Both the position numbers and the translations under genes were made by a program. From Rhytidiadelphus loreus (Eukaryota; Streptophyta; Bryopsida; Hypnales; Hylocomiaceae), in the NCBI GenBank assembly GCA_947034895.1, contig OX344764.1, positions 48,341,348 through 48,405,347 of the forward strand: a DNA stretch of 64,000 nucleotides. The letters are read 5' to 3'. Positions 22,635 to 33,547 of this stretch are shown one piece after another. How positions within the stretch are numbered: the stretch's first letter is position 1; every line of letters starts with the position of its first letter. The notes below the pieces were generated by a model that worked only from the letters and a program-made list of their open reading frames with translations, was not told the DNA's origin and made no database searches.

Positions 22635-23172
22635 TGCGGATTGGGCGGGTGATGAGGCGGATAGGAGATCCACCACCGGTTACGTGTTTATGCTTGGAGT
22701 GGGTGCCATTACTTGGAATTCCAAGAGGCAGCCCGCCATAGCTCTTTCTACAACGGAGGCGGAATACATGGCCATGAGCCAATGCACCAAGGAGGCCATT
22801 TGGTTGAGGCAACTCTTGGCTGATGTTGGCCTTGTCCAAGTGGAGAGCACACAAATCTTGTGTGACAACCAAGGAGCCATTGCTTTGGCCAAGAATTCCA
22901 CCCACCACTCTCGGACGAAGCACATTGATGTGCAACACCATTTCATTCATGAACGAGTGGAGGCTAAGGTGATTGAGCTCAAGTATGTGCCTACCCAAGC
23001 TATGGTTGCTGATGTGCTGACCAAGTCCCTTGGGAAGCCACAACACCAAAACTTGATTGAGAAGATGGGCCTTCGAGCCTTTGACCACTTGCAAAGTGGG
23101 AGTGTTGAAGATCATGTACATATTGTTGTAGACTATGTACATTCAGCCCTAGGAGTAGGGTTAGACTCTTAG
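22529..23172 (+). pseudogene. pol: Ty1-copia RNase H domain (C-terminal pol remnant)
   Basis: From about 22529 the frame reads TWTAVKRVMRYLQGTLGL, the conserved segment linking reverse transcriptase to RNase H. The RNase H core follows, with FCDADWAGDEADRRSTTGY, LSTTEAEYMA, CDNQGAIALAKN and HSRTKHIDVQHHFI, which carry the acidic catalytic residues. The C-terminal VADVLTKSLGKPQH stretch is also present. All visible motifs are intact. The frame runs about 70 bases into the 3' LTR before stopping at 23172. It has no start of its own and is two bases out of phase with the truncated gag, so it is not expected to be made as a functional enzyme. Confidence 0.9.
23090..23102 (+). promoter_or_regulatory. 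Polypurine tract
   Basis: The purine-rich AAAGTGGGAG directly before the 3' LTR is the expected primer for plus-strand synthesis. It is interrupted by one T. Confidence 0.6.
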
Positions 23173-23358
23173 TTAGACTTAGAGTCTCTTGGGTATTGCT
23201 TGTAGTCAAAGGCAGCCCATGGTGTTTAGTTATCCCATAATGTATGTGGATAACTAGTGAAAGGCTTCTACCTTATGTTCAACCCACTCATGGGGTTTGG
23301 CATCTTCCTACCATCTAAGTAAAGCCTTTCTTCCATTGAATACTTTGTAATCTCAATA
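23103..23358 (+). repeat. 3' LTR (256 bp)
   Basis: Appears identical to the 5' LTR over the full 256 bases. TATCA follows at 23359-23363, matching the bases before the 5' LTR. Confidence 0.93.
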
Positions 23359-24074
23359 TATCATGACGGCTTTCAAGCCACATGGGCCAAAAAAGGGGGT
23401 CAAAAATGTTTCTCAAGTTATTACAAAAGTTACAATTCCCGAGCTGCAAATCAATATCATCAAATTACTGGTGGAGACCTTTATGCCTAATTCAAACAAC
23501 GATGTGTCTTTGGGTGAAGGCGAAGAATAGTTCATAGATATGTAAGTAAATTTTTATTTAGGGAACTGAAGTTGAATGCAATTTTGTATTCAGATGTTTG
23601 CAGGTGTTTATTGTGTTGTTTTTCTAATATCATGATGTAGTGGTTATGGTATAGTGCCTATGTAAAAATGTTAATGTCTATTAATAGAATATATATTTTT
23701 CCTTCTTATTGCATTTTCATATAATGCAATTACATTTTTCTCCTATTTTTGTTGGTCTAAACATTTTTCATGCAAAAAGTTTGGTGTGAGAATTTTGTAG
23801 ATTAGTGACTTGGATACAAGCAAGTCTTAATTTAAAGAAATGTCTCAATTTATAGCTTCTTTGTCAATGGAAGATTCATATATTTATAATACAATATACT
23901 CAATTCCTACAAAAATATAAGTCACACTCTAATCACAGAGATATCTGTGAAAAAAGAAGACAAAGTTTTTTGACATTTATGAGTCTCAATTTATTGAAGA
24001 GTCTCAATATTTTAATGAACACTAATTTCGCTCTAAATGTCATCCTTGAAAATGTCAAAAAAATTCCCCTTCCA

Positions 24075-24265
24075 TCCCCTCTCTCAAGTTTTTCCATAAC
24101 TTTTTATTGGAGTCTCTAAATCTCAAACGGATTTTTAGAGATGAAATTTATCTAGAGATGAAATTTATCTTGATTTACCAGCTTTTCCTAGTCCAAAGTT
24201 TCTTAGAAAAAGTTATTTTACTATGCCTAAATAAGGTCTAAAATTCTCCTTCAAACACAGTTCCT
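24075..24265. repeat. Half copy of a fold-back repeat family
   Basis: The order CATAACTTTTTATTGGAG, CTCAAACGGATTTT, GAGATGAAATTTATC and TTTACTATG matches the right arms of the fold-backs at 36310-36665, 53411-53763 and 54635-55000. Only one arm is clear. A small internal duplication (GAGATGAAATTTATCT twice) lies at about 24139-24171. Confidence 0.6.
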
Positions 24266-24311
24266 ACATTGATTTAACTATGAACGGTTGAGCTCTTACT
24301 AAGTCTAATTT

Positions 24312-24365
24312 TTCATATCCCACATGGATTGTTATACCTCCTACGACCCCATGTGTATATAAAGA
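24312..24365 (+). promoter_or_regulatory. Dispersed CATATCCCA...TATAAAGA promoter-like module
   Basis: CATATCCCACATGG is followed about 30 bases later by TATATAAAGAG. The same order occurs at 7505-7555 (plus strand) and, inverted, at 1020-1062 and 36185-36245. A shared core-promoter segment of an old element family is the simplest reading. No transcription evidence is available. Confidence 0.35.
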
Positions 24366-24397
24366 GCTTCTCTATCCAATTGAGACCTCAAACTAAG

Positions 24398-25295
24398 TTA
24401 ACCCCTAAAATACCAAGGCATTTTCTGGCTCCGAAACCACTGAAAACTGCCATTTCTGCTGTGATCACCCAAGAAACCAAAAAAACATTTTTTTTTTTTT
24501 AGGATCTAACCATAGGATCTTGTAATTAATTTCTCTAATATCATGTGGTAAAAATTTCATGAAGTTTGACCGTACGGATTAGAAGATATTAGCATTTGAA
24601 GTTGAGAAAAGAACTTTTTTTGAATGCTGGTCTGCAATTTCAGATGACTTTGACCGCCATTTGTAGATTTTTTTTGCACTACACACCATAAATTTAAAAA
24701 AATTTATGTTGAGTATTTGAGTTGAGAGTTGGTGATAAAAATTTCAGAATGTCAAAACTTGACTTTCACATATAAAGAAATTGTTAAGTAGAAGTAGGTC
24801 CAAAATTGAACAAAACTCTAAATTGTTAATAGCTTTAAGATGGAATTGAAACATCATAATTCCAATGGTGAGATTCTTCTTGCAAGCAAACTTTACCCTA
24901 CCACAAAAAAAAAATTTGAAAAAAACTAAAATTGCATTCAAAAATGAATTCTAAAAGGGTTTTTTTCCTGAAGATGAGTAGATTGACCAAAACATGAGAT
25001 TGTCCATAACTTTCTCATTATTAGTCCAAATAGAATGAATCAAAGCTTCAAATGTAGACAAAAGCATAATCTTTTAGAAAAAATTTAAAAATTAAGAAAA
25101 ATATTTTAAAACTTTGGGCGGCATAACTTTTGCTCCCGGGCACCAATTGAAAAAAAAAATTGTATTTTTAGAAAGCTGATTTGATTTCCTATCTTCAAAA
25201 AAAGTTTTAAAAAATCAGGTCAAAATTTGAGGTTACACGAGCCTGCCCGAAATCCCAAGTGTCCCCTAAGGGGAATTTGGTACTTTAGGGGTTAA
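24398..25295 (+). mobile_element. piggyBac-like MITE copy B (complete)
   Basis: TTAA (24398-24401) followed by CCCCTAAAA opens the copy. It closes with ACTTTAGGGG and TTAA (25292-25295). piggyBac elements insert at and duplicate TTAA and have termini beginning CCC; both hold here. At 898 bp there is no coding capacity. It shares internal order with copy A and with the right part of copy K. Confidence 0.75.
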
Positions 25296-25376
25296 AGATG
25301 CTTCGAAGCAATTTGAGGTGGTTGTTGCATTCATTGATCTCAATGAATTGAAATATACATTTTTATAGTTTGAGTT

Positions 25377-26307
25377 TTAACCCCTTAACTTCCTTGACTA
25401 TGTTTTCATCAAAAACACTCCAAAACGGCCATTCTAGTACAACTACAAACTTTTAGAAAAAAAAACATTTTTGGACACAAGTAACTGCAGGATCTTGTAT
25501 TACACTAGTTAGAAAAGATGTAGAAAAAATTTCAGAAATTTCTACCGCATGGATTGAAAGATATAGGCATTCAAATTCATTGAAATCATTTTTTGAGCCC
25601 TTCAAAAAACAGGGCAAATGTGCTTCAAAACCTCACTTTTCTATGAAAAATGCCCCAAATGGTGGTGCTTCTTTGGATTCTTTTTCCTAGACAAGTTGGA
25701 TACATGCTTAAAAAAATTTCATATCATTTGGATTTTCACAACATGTAGGAAAAAAATAGTAAGTAGAAAGAAGTAGAAAATGATTCTAAATACTAAATTG
25801 TTAGGAATTTAGTTATGGAATTGAAAAATGTCAATCTCAATGGTTGCAATGTTGTAATAAACAATCTAAATCCTAAGATTTTATTGTTTTCAAAAAATAT
25901 TGAAAATTGAGTAAGATAAAGAACTTCAAAGATTATTTAGAGTAGAGATTCCATAACTTCCCCCAAACTAAAACTCCTCATAACTTTTGACTCATTGATC
26001 AAAATGGAATGATTCAAAGCTTTCCACATTTATATAACTCTAGATCACCAATTTCAAATTTTTATTTCTAAGAAAAGAGATTTTTTTTAATTTGCCTAGA
26101 TTGCCCGGCTGGGGGAAAAAATAATATATTAGGCAATAACGTTTGACTCATATTTCCAAACGTCATAAAATTTAGTGCATATGAAAGATATTCATCATTT
26201 TCACCTTCTATTAAAATTTTAGCCTAAAATACGCAAATCTATATTCACAGTACCCTATCCAAAAATTCTATACAACCAAAAATTGCAGACTAGTCCTTTA
26301 GAGGTTG
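25377..26307 (+). mobile_element. piggyBac-like MITE copy C (right TTAA mutated)
   Basis: TTAACCCCTTAAC opens at 25377. The body reads GACTATGTTTTCATCAAAAACACTCC, GGATCTTGTATTACA, AAATGTGCTTC and GGAATGATTCAAAGC. The right end is TAGTCCTTTAGAGGTTGG, so TTAA has become TTGG. This is the subtype shared with D to H. It is nearly the same as copy G over its whole length. Confidence 0.75.
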
Positions 26308-26543
26308 GGCAACACAACTACCTCACTTAGTGTACCTTGTTGTGTTTGTTGTGGGGCACAAGAGGAGCAATGAGGCCCTAGTCTCCAAAACCACACGCCA
26401 AACAAGCATTTAGCGGCCCTTCTTGGCACATTTGCCTAATGGATGCCCTAAGTTAACCCTCTCACCCCCACACAAATGAGTATGTAGACTTTTTTCGTAT
26501 TGTAAATTGTACGCCTATTTTGGCTTCTAACATTGTTTAGAGT
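26308..26543. other. Spacer between two oppositely oriented MITE copies
   Basis: A 236-bp stretch richer in GC than the MITEs, with no recognisable content. It would form the loop if copies C and D paired. Confidence 0.4.
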
Positions 26544-27502
26544 TTAACCCCTAAACGTCCAAACAACATTTTTTGGCAACATAGAGATTTTGGGCAGCTC
26601 ACTACAGACAGAGTTTTTTTTTTTTTCTTTGAAAATTTTACACAATATGGGGACGAGGAGTAGCTTTAAGGCCCAACAATTTTCATAACTTTGGACTACG
26701 TGGTTGAAAAGTTATTGCATGATATGTAATTCTCAGTGTTCAGCGGGCAGCTTGGGCAGCCCTAACAAAAAAAAAACTTCCTTGAAAATCAATTTCTTTT
26801 TAAATCAAAATTTGAAATTGATTCTTTAGATTTTTATATATGTGGTAAGCTTTGAATCATTCCATTTTGATTAATGAGATAAAAATTATGAGGAATTTTA
26901 GTTTGGATTAGTTTGTGTGTAGTTATGGAATCTCTACTTTAAAATAAACTTTGAAGTCCTTTATTTAACTCTATTTTTAAAAAAATTGGAAAAAAATAGA
27001 AACATTAGGTGTATATTGTTTATAAAAGTATTACAACCATTGGGATTGGCATTTTTCAATTCTATAAATAAATTGTTAGCAATTTAGTATTTTTAATCAT
27101 TTTCTACTTCTTTCTATTTACTATTTTTTTCCTATATGTTGTATAATTCCAAATGATCTAAAATTTTTTAAGCATGTAGCCAACTTGACTTGAGGAATGA
27201 ATCCAAAGAGTAACCACCATTTTGGACATTTTTTCATACAAATGTGACCTTGTGAAGTGCAGCTGCCCATATTTTCACAGGGCCCAAAAAGGATTTTTGT
27301 CACTTCAAACGTTAATATCTTGCAATCTAGACGGTGGAAAATTTTGAAATGTTTTTTACATCTTTTCAAACCAGCATACTACAAGATCCTACGGTTACAT
27401 GTGTCCAAAAATGTTTTTCATCTAAAATTTGGTGCTTGTAAATGCAAGGGCAGTTTTGGAGCAGTTTTGGTGAAAACATAGTCTCTCACGTTTAGGGTTT
27501 AA
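26544..27502 (-). mobile_element. piggyBac-like MITE copy D (inverted, complete)
   Basis: TTAACCCCTAAACGTCC (26544) to GTTTAGGGTTTAA (27499-27502). It is the inverse of the C-type copies: plus-strand landmarks are TTTTTTGGCAACATAG near the left end and GGTGAAAACATAGTCTCTC near the right. Its right TTAA directly abuts the DNA that carries the piggyBac transposase remnant, so copy D may be an insertion at, or a part of, that larger element. Confidence 0.78.
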
Positions 27503-28033
27503 GTTGTCATAATAATAACCTAGCACCCCCGTTTCCACTTTTCCATCCATCCATTAGGCTGCAATAAGGCTCATTTGAGCCCCCAAGTTGGGTTTGCAAT
27601 GGGAAGTTTTTGGACCGTTTCCCTTCCCTTGCAGTCTCGTATTGAAAAGTTATAGTATGTATTGTAACTAGTAGCTGGTTGCAGAATGTATTGTACTGGG
27701 CAGTAATGTACACGGTGGTTTTAGGGTTTCCCCTACTGGTAGGATTTACCTGACCTGACCTTCCCCCCTATCATCAGTTGGACGGACGGCCATGCCTTTT
27801 GGGTGGAATTACCGACGTTATGTTACTTTCGCGTGGACTCAGCAGCCAGTTCCGTCAGTTGGCTGCCGTGCAAGCTCAGTCTGTACGGTACTTTCAAGCC
27901 CAGAGGAAGGAGCCAATGGGTGTGTGGACCTGTGGTAGCCCGACAGCCTGACATACTGTACTAGTTGTACCGGCTGTACCGGCTGAACCGGCTGGAAGGG
28001 TCCATAACCCGGCCCACTGAATGATGCTCAAAG

Positions 28034-28870
28034 ATGGCGGGATCACTTCAGCTTAAGTTAACTCAGCTCCATAACTTCAGATTAGAAGGTCAGTGGTACA
28101 CCATTACTTGTGATAATTTCTTCACCTCACCCTATCTTTTTGATGACTTGTTAGCTCGTGGGTTCTATGCTGTTGGAACCACACGAAAGCAGCGAAAGGG
28201 CTTTCCTACAAGCTTGGGCATTACCCATGAGCAGCCACGAGGAACACTTCACATTTGAGTCCACAAAGATAAGCAGATGGCAACAATCCATTGGCAGGAT
28301 ACGAAAGGGGTCTATTTCCTATCCACAGCAGTTGATCCAATGGTTGTGGGCGGAGTTGTCACCAGTCGAATATCTGGGCAAAGGATTGTTGAAGTACCTA
28401 CATCCCCCATTCAGATCCTCTACTCACAGAAAATGGGTGGAGTGGACGTTGGTGACCAAAACCGATCATACTACAGCATACAAATTGCCACAAAGAAATG
28501 GTGGCATCGAGTTTATTTTTTTTGCTTAGACTCTTTACTTGCTAATGCTTTTACTATTTACAAAGAGACTTCAAAGAGATTGCAAGAGAAACCCCTTACC
28601 CACAAGGAGTTCCAACTGCGTGTCGCTTATGCTCTAATGGGGAGCCCTTACCAGTCTGGAGGTGGAGATAGGAGTGTTGTGGCAATGCGCAAGGTCCAAC
28701 CTCGGCCATGTGATGTATTTGGATGCCATGTTCCTCGGAAAACAAGTTTGCAAAGAGTTTGTTGTATTTGCAAGCGGCGCACCTTTTGGATTTGTCCACA
28801 GTGTGAGGAAGTTCGATTGTGCACCTCAAAGTGTTTTGAATTCTTCCACACTCCAGGAACTCATTTGTAG
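28034..28870 (+). pseudogene. piggyBac transposase (DDE_Tnp_1_7 type), 5' truncated and interrupted
   Basis: piggyBac transposase excises and inserts DNA at TTAA using three aspartates and a C-terminal zinc-binding domain. Visible parts in one frame are: LQLKLTQLHNF, YTITCDNFFTSPYLFDDLL (second catalytic Asp in CDNFF), YAVGTTRKQRKGFP, then a single in-frame TGA at 28256-28258. Then follow WQDTKGVYFLSTA, MGGVDVGDQN (third Asp), WWHRVYFFCLDSLLANAF, and a Cys-rich tail (CDVFGC, CCICKRR, CPQCEEVRLC, KCFEFFH) of the piggyBac type. The N-terminal half with the first catalytic Asp is absent; a stop lies just upstream at 28022-28024. The family assignment is firm, and the copy cannot be active. Confidence 0.9.
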
Positions 28871-30051
28871 AACGGTTGGTAGTCTTCCTCATGCACTGGT
28901 AAGTCACGAATTTTGTTGCTTGTGTCCATTTTGAGCTTGGCTATCCTTTTTCCACTATGATATGTGTTATTACTTGTTTTGGGTTGCTAATCCATTGAAA
29001 TTGGATGCCTTGTAGTGACGTCATTGGTGGCATTCAGCTGAACATTGGTAGATTTGTCATTTGAATTGGCAAGTTTTTCGTATTACAAAGGCAGGAGTGT
29101 AAAAGGTTGAGGACAGTATGTCATGTGCTAGCTCAACCCAGAACAATTGAAGCTTACATTTTTTTTATGTCCATGCCCTATAGTATGTTGCTGTGGTCAT
29201 CAAAATCAACATCAAGCTGGAACGGACCGGCACTTGGGTTGCATCATTTTGCAGTAGGAAATTTGAGACCATTTTGAATATGTTTTTTAAAGTTTTTAAG
29301 TTTGCAGGGGCTTTGTTGTTGCTTGAGCTGGTTGGCAGATAGGACCCTACATTGCAGTTGAGTTGAATAGTGCTGGTTACATCAGTCTGGTCAAGATTTT
29401 TTTTTGTAAGGTGGTGAACCGGATCTGATTTTGTGCATTGGGACAACATACTGGAGACAATTAAGTTTTTGCTAAGTTTCAATGTAAGTATGAATAGTGG
29501 TTTTCTTGGTTAGACAGTATATTGTGCCTCCATGTTTGGCTTTGTAAGTCTGGTTGAGCATTGCACAGATTAGTAGAAACCGTTCTTCCAATCCTGGATG
29601 ATTTTCTATTCTGCATTGTTGAGCAACTGCTAAGGTTCAGCTGAACTTGTGAAGTGGCACTTTATCGCGGGAGAAGATTTCTTGGGAACTCCCAGGCTAG
29701 CGTTCCCTCAAGTCCGTGATTTCCCTGCTAGCCATCATGACCCTAAAAGATTGTTGATGTGTTCATGTAAGAACCTAAAAAAAAGTACTTATAAAGAAAT
29801 ACGGCCATAAACGTAGTCACTCTGCCACATACATACCAAATCATGTACAAGCACAGAGATGCTTTATAAAGTCCAATTTGGAAACATATTTTCATTGCAA
29901 AATCCAATGTAGATCCGTAAACTTTGCACTCTGCTTTCATCGGTACGATCAGATCTGCAATTGGCCTTCATCTTCCTTAGTTATTATCTTTATTCTTTAT
30001 GACCAGATAAGGCCTTGCCCACCCCCTGAATCGACCACGGTCCTTAAAGGG
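28871..30051. other. 3' region of the piggyBac remnant
   Basis: There is no recognised gene between the transposase stop and the right terminus. Short mirrored words such as TTCAGCTGAAC (about 29033 and 29637) occur. The last 50 bases, GCCCACCCCCTGAATCGACC onward, lead into the terminal repeat. Confidence 0.4.
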
Positions 30052-30055
30052 TTAA

Positions 30056-30165
30056 GATACTTCCATTTCCCAGCCCAGAAACGCAGAAAAAGTGTCCGCC
30101 TACCCTACAGGTGAAAAAGCTTGCTTGGGTGGTTTGTAGCATTACATTCAGTTAAGCTTAACTTA
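30056..30165. other. Short spacer, includes TTA target duplication
   Basis: About 110 bp between the piggyBac right end and the Harbinger left end. TTA at 30163-30165 is the left copy of the 3-bp target duplication. Confidence 0.5.
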
Positions 30166-30489
30166 GAGCATCACCACCCGTCTTGCAAAAAGGGGGGGGG
30201 GGTGAGTTGGCTTGCATTTTGCAGAACCATCCCCTTTGCAAGCCGGGTGGTAAGTTGTGCCCAACCCGCAGCCTGTTAAGAAGTGGGTCTGATGAGGCAG
30301 TTGGCAGACATGATAAATTTTGTGAAGTAAATACATGGTAATAACAAACAGTACAAGAGGGAGTACCGGTTGAGTAAGCCCACCCATCCTCCATGAACTC
30401 GGTGTTTCCACTCTCTGGCTTGCCATTTTGCGTACCCAAATTCTGTAAAAAAATGAATGTTCATACCTTTTTAAATAGTAAATAGTTCA

Positions 30490-30715
30490 TAGTTCATATT
30501 TATAAATTTATGAATTTAGTTATTAAATATTTATGAATTTATGAATTTAGCTATTGAATAATTATGAATTTATGAATTTAGCTATTAGATGATTATGAAT
30601 TTATGAATTTTTCTATAAGATAATTATGAATTTATGAATTTAGCTATTAAATAATTATAAATTCAGCTATTAAATAGTTCAAAATTCATAACTTTAAACT
30701 ATGAATTTAGCTATT
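30490..30715. repeat. AT-rich minisatellite, about 35-bp unit
   Basis: Repeats of AATTATGAATTTATGAATTTAG joined by CTATTAAAT-like bases, about six irregular units, sit near the left end of the Harbinger element. Confidence 0.8.
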
Positions 30716-31891
30716 AAAAATAAACTCTTGTTTATTTGAAAAATGCCAAAGGTTTTAATAATTTAGGGAAAAGGTTGAAACTACCAATACATGCTAAATA
30801 CTATGAGTAATTTGTCTTTTCTTTCAAAGTTGTCATAATATTATAGTGCACTACTTGAAGGCATAAAAGATGTGGCCTCTCACAACCAAAGTAGGCCCCA
30901 AAATGCTCCAACTATTGGAGCTAAAACCTTTCAATTAATTTGAAATTATTTCAAAAGGTACAAATAGCAATGGAATGGAGATTAGTGTGAAAGTTTATCA
31001 ATTAGTGTCGAATGTTTTTTTGTACACCCAAAACACCCTTGACATTGGCCTTTAAGTCAAATTTCACTATCAATCTAAATTTATCCTATTATATATTTGA
31101 TATATAAAATTCTAATAATTTTCATGTGTAAAAAAGTTTATTTTCTATTGGCATTGATTTGTCAACATCTTTCATAGAAAAATTAAATAATTGTAATTTT
31201 TGTAAGTAAAAGATGGAAATGAAATTATATCAATTACAATATGTTTGAATAATTTGGGATTTTTACTATAAATGAAGTTCAAAATGAGAAATATAATTTT
31301 ATATTGAAAAATTGAAAAATCATCTTAAAAGAAAAAAATTCTAACAAAAATCACACAATGCGAAGTAATACGGATTTTGACACTCGGAGCTTGCAATTGC
31401 AATAATTTTTTCAATTTTTTTCAATTTTTTCAATTCTAAGATGGAATAGAACTAAATCTTGGAAAACTTCATTTTCTTTATTTAAAATATACACCAATAA
31501 TGGATATTTTGAAAGTTACAATTAGGGTTCACCAAGGTGTGTCCACTCAGGGGATGCACAAACCTTCCATGGCTAAGGGTCCAAGGACAACTTCATAATA
31601 GGGTCAACAAATCAATTTCATCTCAAACTACTATCTTCATCAACAAATGATTGTCCTCACTATTGTTTTGAATACCATAGAAAATAATCATATTCATATA
31701 ACATTTACTTTTATTATAGTATCATCATACTTTACACACCAAAAATCCTATACTCTTCTTCAACAGATTCATGAGATCATTGCAATGTAACTTTGCCTAA
31801 TCATTATTATGACACATACCTCAAACAATTTAATCATCATTTCATGTGCCCAAAAAATATAAACTAATGTTCTAAACATGTACCCTAAATT
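30716..31891. other. Interior of Harbinger element, no gene seen
   Basis: AT-rich sequence between the minisatellite and the stop codon of the transposase fragment (which runs leftward). It may represent 3' untranslated sequence. I see nothing else. Confidence 0.4.
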
Positions 31892-32280
31892 CTAAGACCT
31901 TCCTTTTAATGCCCACAAATGTTCAATGAGGTCGTTTCTAAGTGCATAGTGTGTATTTTCATTGTTAATAGTTTTAGTTTCTTGTAAAAGATCTTGAAAT
32001 GTTAATCCACAATTTAATGGTTGCATGTTAATAATTGGATTAATAGGCTCCAAGTCTTCGTCTCTTTCATCTTCAATTATCATATTATGCATGATGACAC
32101 ATGCCATTAAAATATCATTTATGGTACCTAGATCCCATTGTCGACTTGGATTTTGAATTATAGCCCATTTTGCTTGTAGAACACCAAAACATTGCTCCAC
32201 ATCTTTGCGGGTAGCTTCTTGCATCTTTGCATAATGTTGTCGTTTTTCTCCTTGGGGATCATGAATGGTTTGTACAAAAG
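31892..32280 (-). pseudogene. PIF/Harbinger (HARBI1-like) transposase, C-terminal fragment
   Basis: The family cuts and joins DNA with a DDE catalytic core. Reading leftward from about 32280: TIHDPQGEKRQHYAKMQEAT, RKDVEQCFGVLQAKWAIIQ (the Glu of DVEQCFG is the third catalytic residue), WDLGTINDILMACVIMHNMI, IEDERDED, and a C-terminus NDLIEHLWALKGRS with stop at 31892. These are the standard last segments of plant PIF transposases, about 130 residues of an expected 380-450. Upstream a stop precedes the segment, and the first two catalytic Asp regions are not found. The fragment's position inside a TTA-flanked element with Harbinger termini supports the call. Confidence 0.9.
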
Positions 32281-32593
32281 ATAATCAATACTATGAACAT
32301 TATGAAGAGGGTAGAGAAGGGGAGGGAGATGGAAGGGATGATGATTGAATATGTAACTCATTACCAATTACATAGATAATTTTTAGAAACTATAAAAATT
32401 ATATGTTGGTCCACTAAAATGTAAGAGTTAATAATGTAAATTTGAAACATTTTACTAACTAAATTATGTCTAACTATTTTTTTATGTGCAAATTTACAAA
32501 TTCTATTCTTTAAAGTACTTGAGATGTGTATATCTCCAAATGCCATGAAACAAAACCCTTGTTCTCTTTCGCGCATGAAACTTTCTATTGGTA

Positions 32594-33547
32594 TTAACCC
32601 CTGAAGGACTAAATTGCATTTTTTGGCAACATGATAATTTTTGGCAACTCACTATGAATGGAATTTTTATTTTTTTTCTTTGAAATTTCTACACAATATG
32701 TGTCCAAGGAGTATCTTGAAGTCCCAAATAAATTCATAACTTTTGATTAAATGGTTAAAAAGTTATTGTATGATAGGTAGTTTTCATTGCTTGGCAACCA
32801 ACCTAAAAATAAATAAAACTTATTTGAAATCATTTTTTTAAGAAATAAAAATTTGAAATTTGTTCTTGAAATTTAAATTAATGTGGAAAGCTTTGAATCA
32901 TTCCATTTTGATTAATGAGATGAAAGTTATGAGGAGTTTTAGTTGTGGGTAGTTTGCGGATAGTTATGGAATATAAACTTTGAAGTTCTTTATTTAACTA
33001 TTTTTTCAATATTTTTGGAAAAAAATAAAACCATACGATGTAGATTGTTTATTACAACATTTCAACAATTGGAATAGGCTTTTTTCAACTTGTAAATAAA
33101 TTGCTAACAATTTAGTATTTTGAATCATTCTCTACTTCTTTCTACTTACTATTTTTTTCCTATATGTTGTACAATTCCAAATTATCTAAATATTTTTAAG
33201 CATATAGCCAACTTGCTTTGAAGAATGGTTTTAAAGAATTACCTACATTTTGGACTTTTTTGACATTTTTTCATACAAATGTGACCTTGTGAAGTGCAGG
33301 TGCCCAAGTTTTCATAGGGCCAAAAAAAGTTTTTTTGTCACTTCAAACACTAATATCTTGCAATCTACATTGTAAAAAATTCAAAAAAAAATTCCACATC
33401 TTTTCAAAATAGCATAAATACAAGATCCCATGGTTACATGTGTCCAAATTTATTTATTTTTATAAAATTTGGTAATTAACTTATACTAGAAATGGCAATT
33501 TTGGAGCGGTTTTGGTAAAAACATAGTCAAAAACCTTTAGAGGTTAA
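32594..33547 (-). mobile_element. piggyBac-like MITE copy E (inverted, nested in Harbinger element)
   Basis: TTAACCCCTGAAGGAC (32594) to AACCTTTAGAGGTTAA (TTAA 33544-33547), 954 bp. Internal order is the inverse of copy F. It was inserted after the Harbinger element arrived, because it lies inside that element's limits. Confidence 0.78.

Larger units (their letters stand above)
20952..23358 (+). mobile_element. Ty1-copia LTR retrotransposon, internally deleted, with intact ends
   Basis: Two 256-bp LTRs (20952-21207, 23103-23358), which I compared base by base and found identical, are flanked by the 5-bp duplication TATCA (20947-20951, 23359-23363). Between them lie a primer-binding site, a leader of about 0.95 kb, the first part of gag, and the RNase H end of pol. 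Protease, integrase, most of reverse transcriptase and the gag zinc knuckle are gone, so total length is only 2.4 kb instead of about 5 kb. Identical LTRs imply recent insertion. The element could only have moved with proteins supplied by a full-length relative, unless the deletion came after insertion. Confidence 0.95.
23364..24397. other. AT-rich sequence after the retrotransposon
   Basis: The first 170 bases (to about 23530) keep the slightly protein-like character of the insertion target, including MTAFKPHGPKKG in one frame, but no family is recognisable. The rest is AT-rich. Its end (24075-24365) holds half of a fold-back repeat and a promoter-like segment listed separately. Confidence 0.35.
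27503..30055 (+). mobile_element. Remnant of a protein-coding piggyBac element
   Basis: This segment holds the piggyBac transposase remnant and ends with GGTCCTTAAAGGGTTAA (TTAA at 30052-30055). That matches the inner order of the MITE termini (TTAACCC..TAAAGGACC when reversed). No separate left TTAA terminus is visible between 27503 and 28033. The left end is therefore deleted, or the true left end is that of copy D at 26544. The DNA is less AT-rich than the MITEs. The 1.2 kb after the transposase has no gene I recognise. Confidence 0.55.

Noticed and set aside
22317..23142. Minus-strand frames over the copia RNase H region
   Set aside because: They are shadows of the plus-strand RNase H reading frame.
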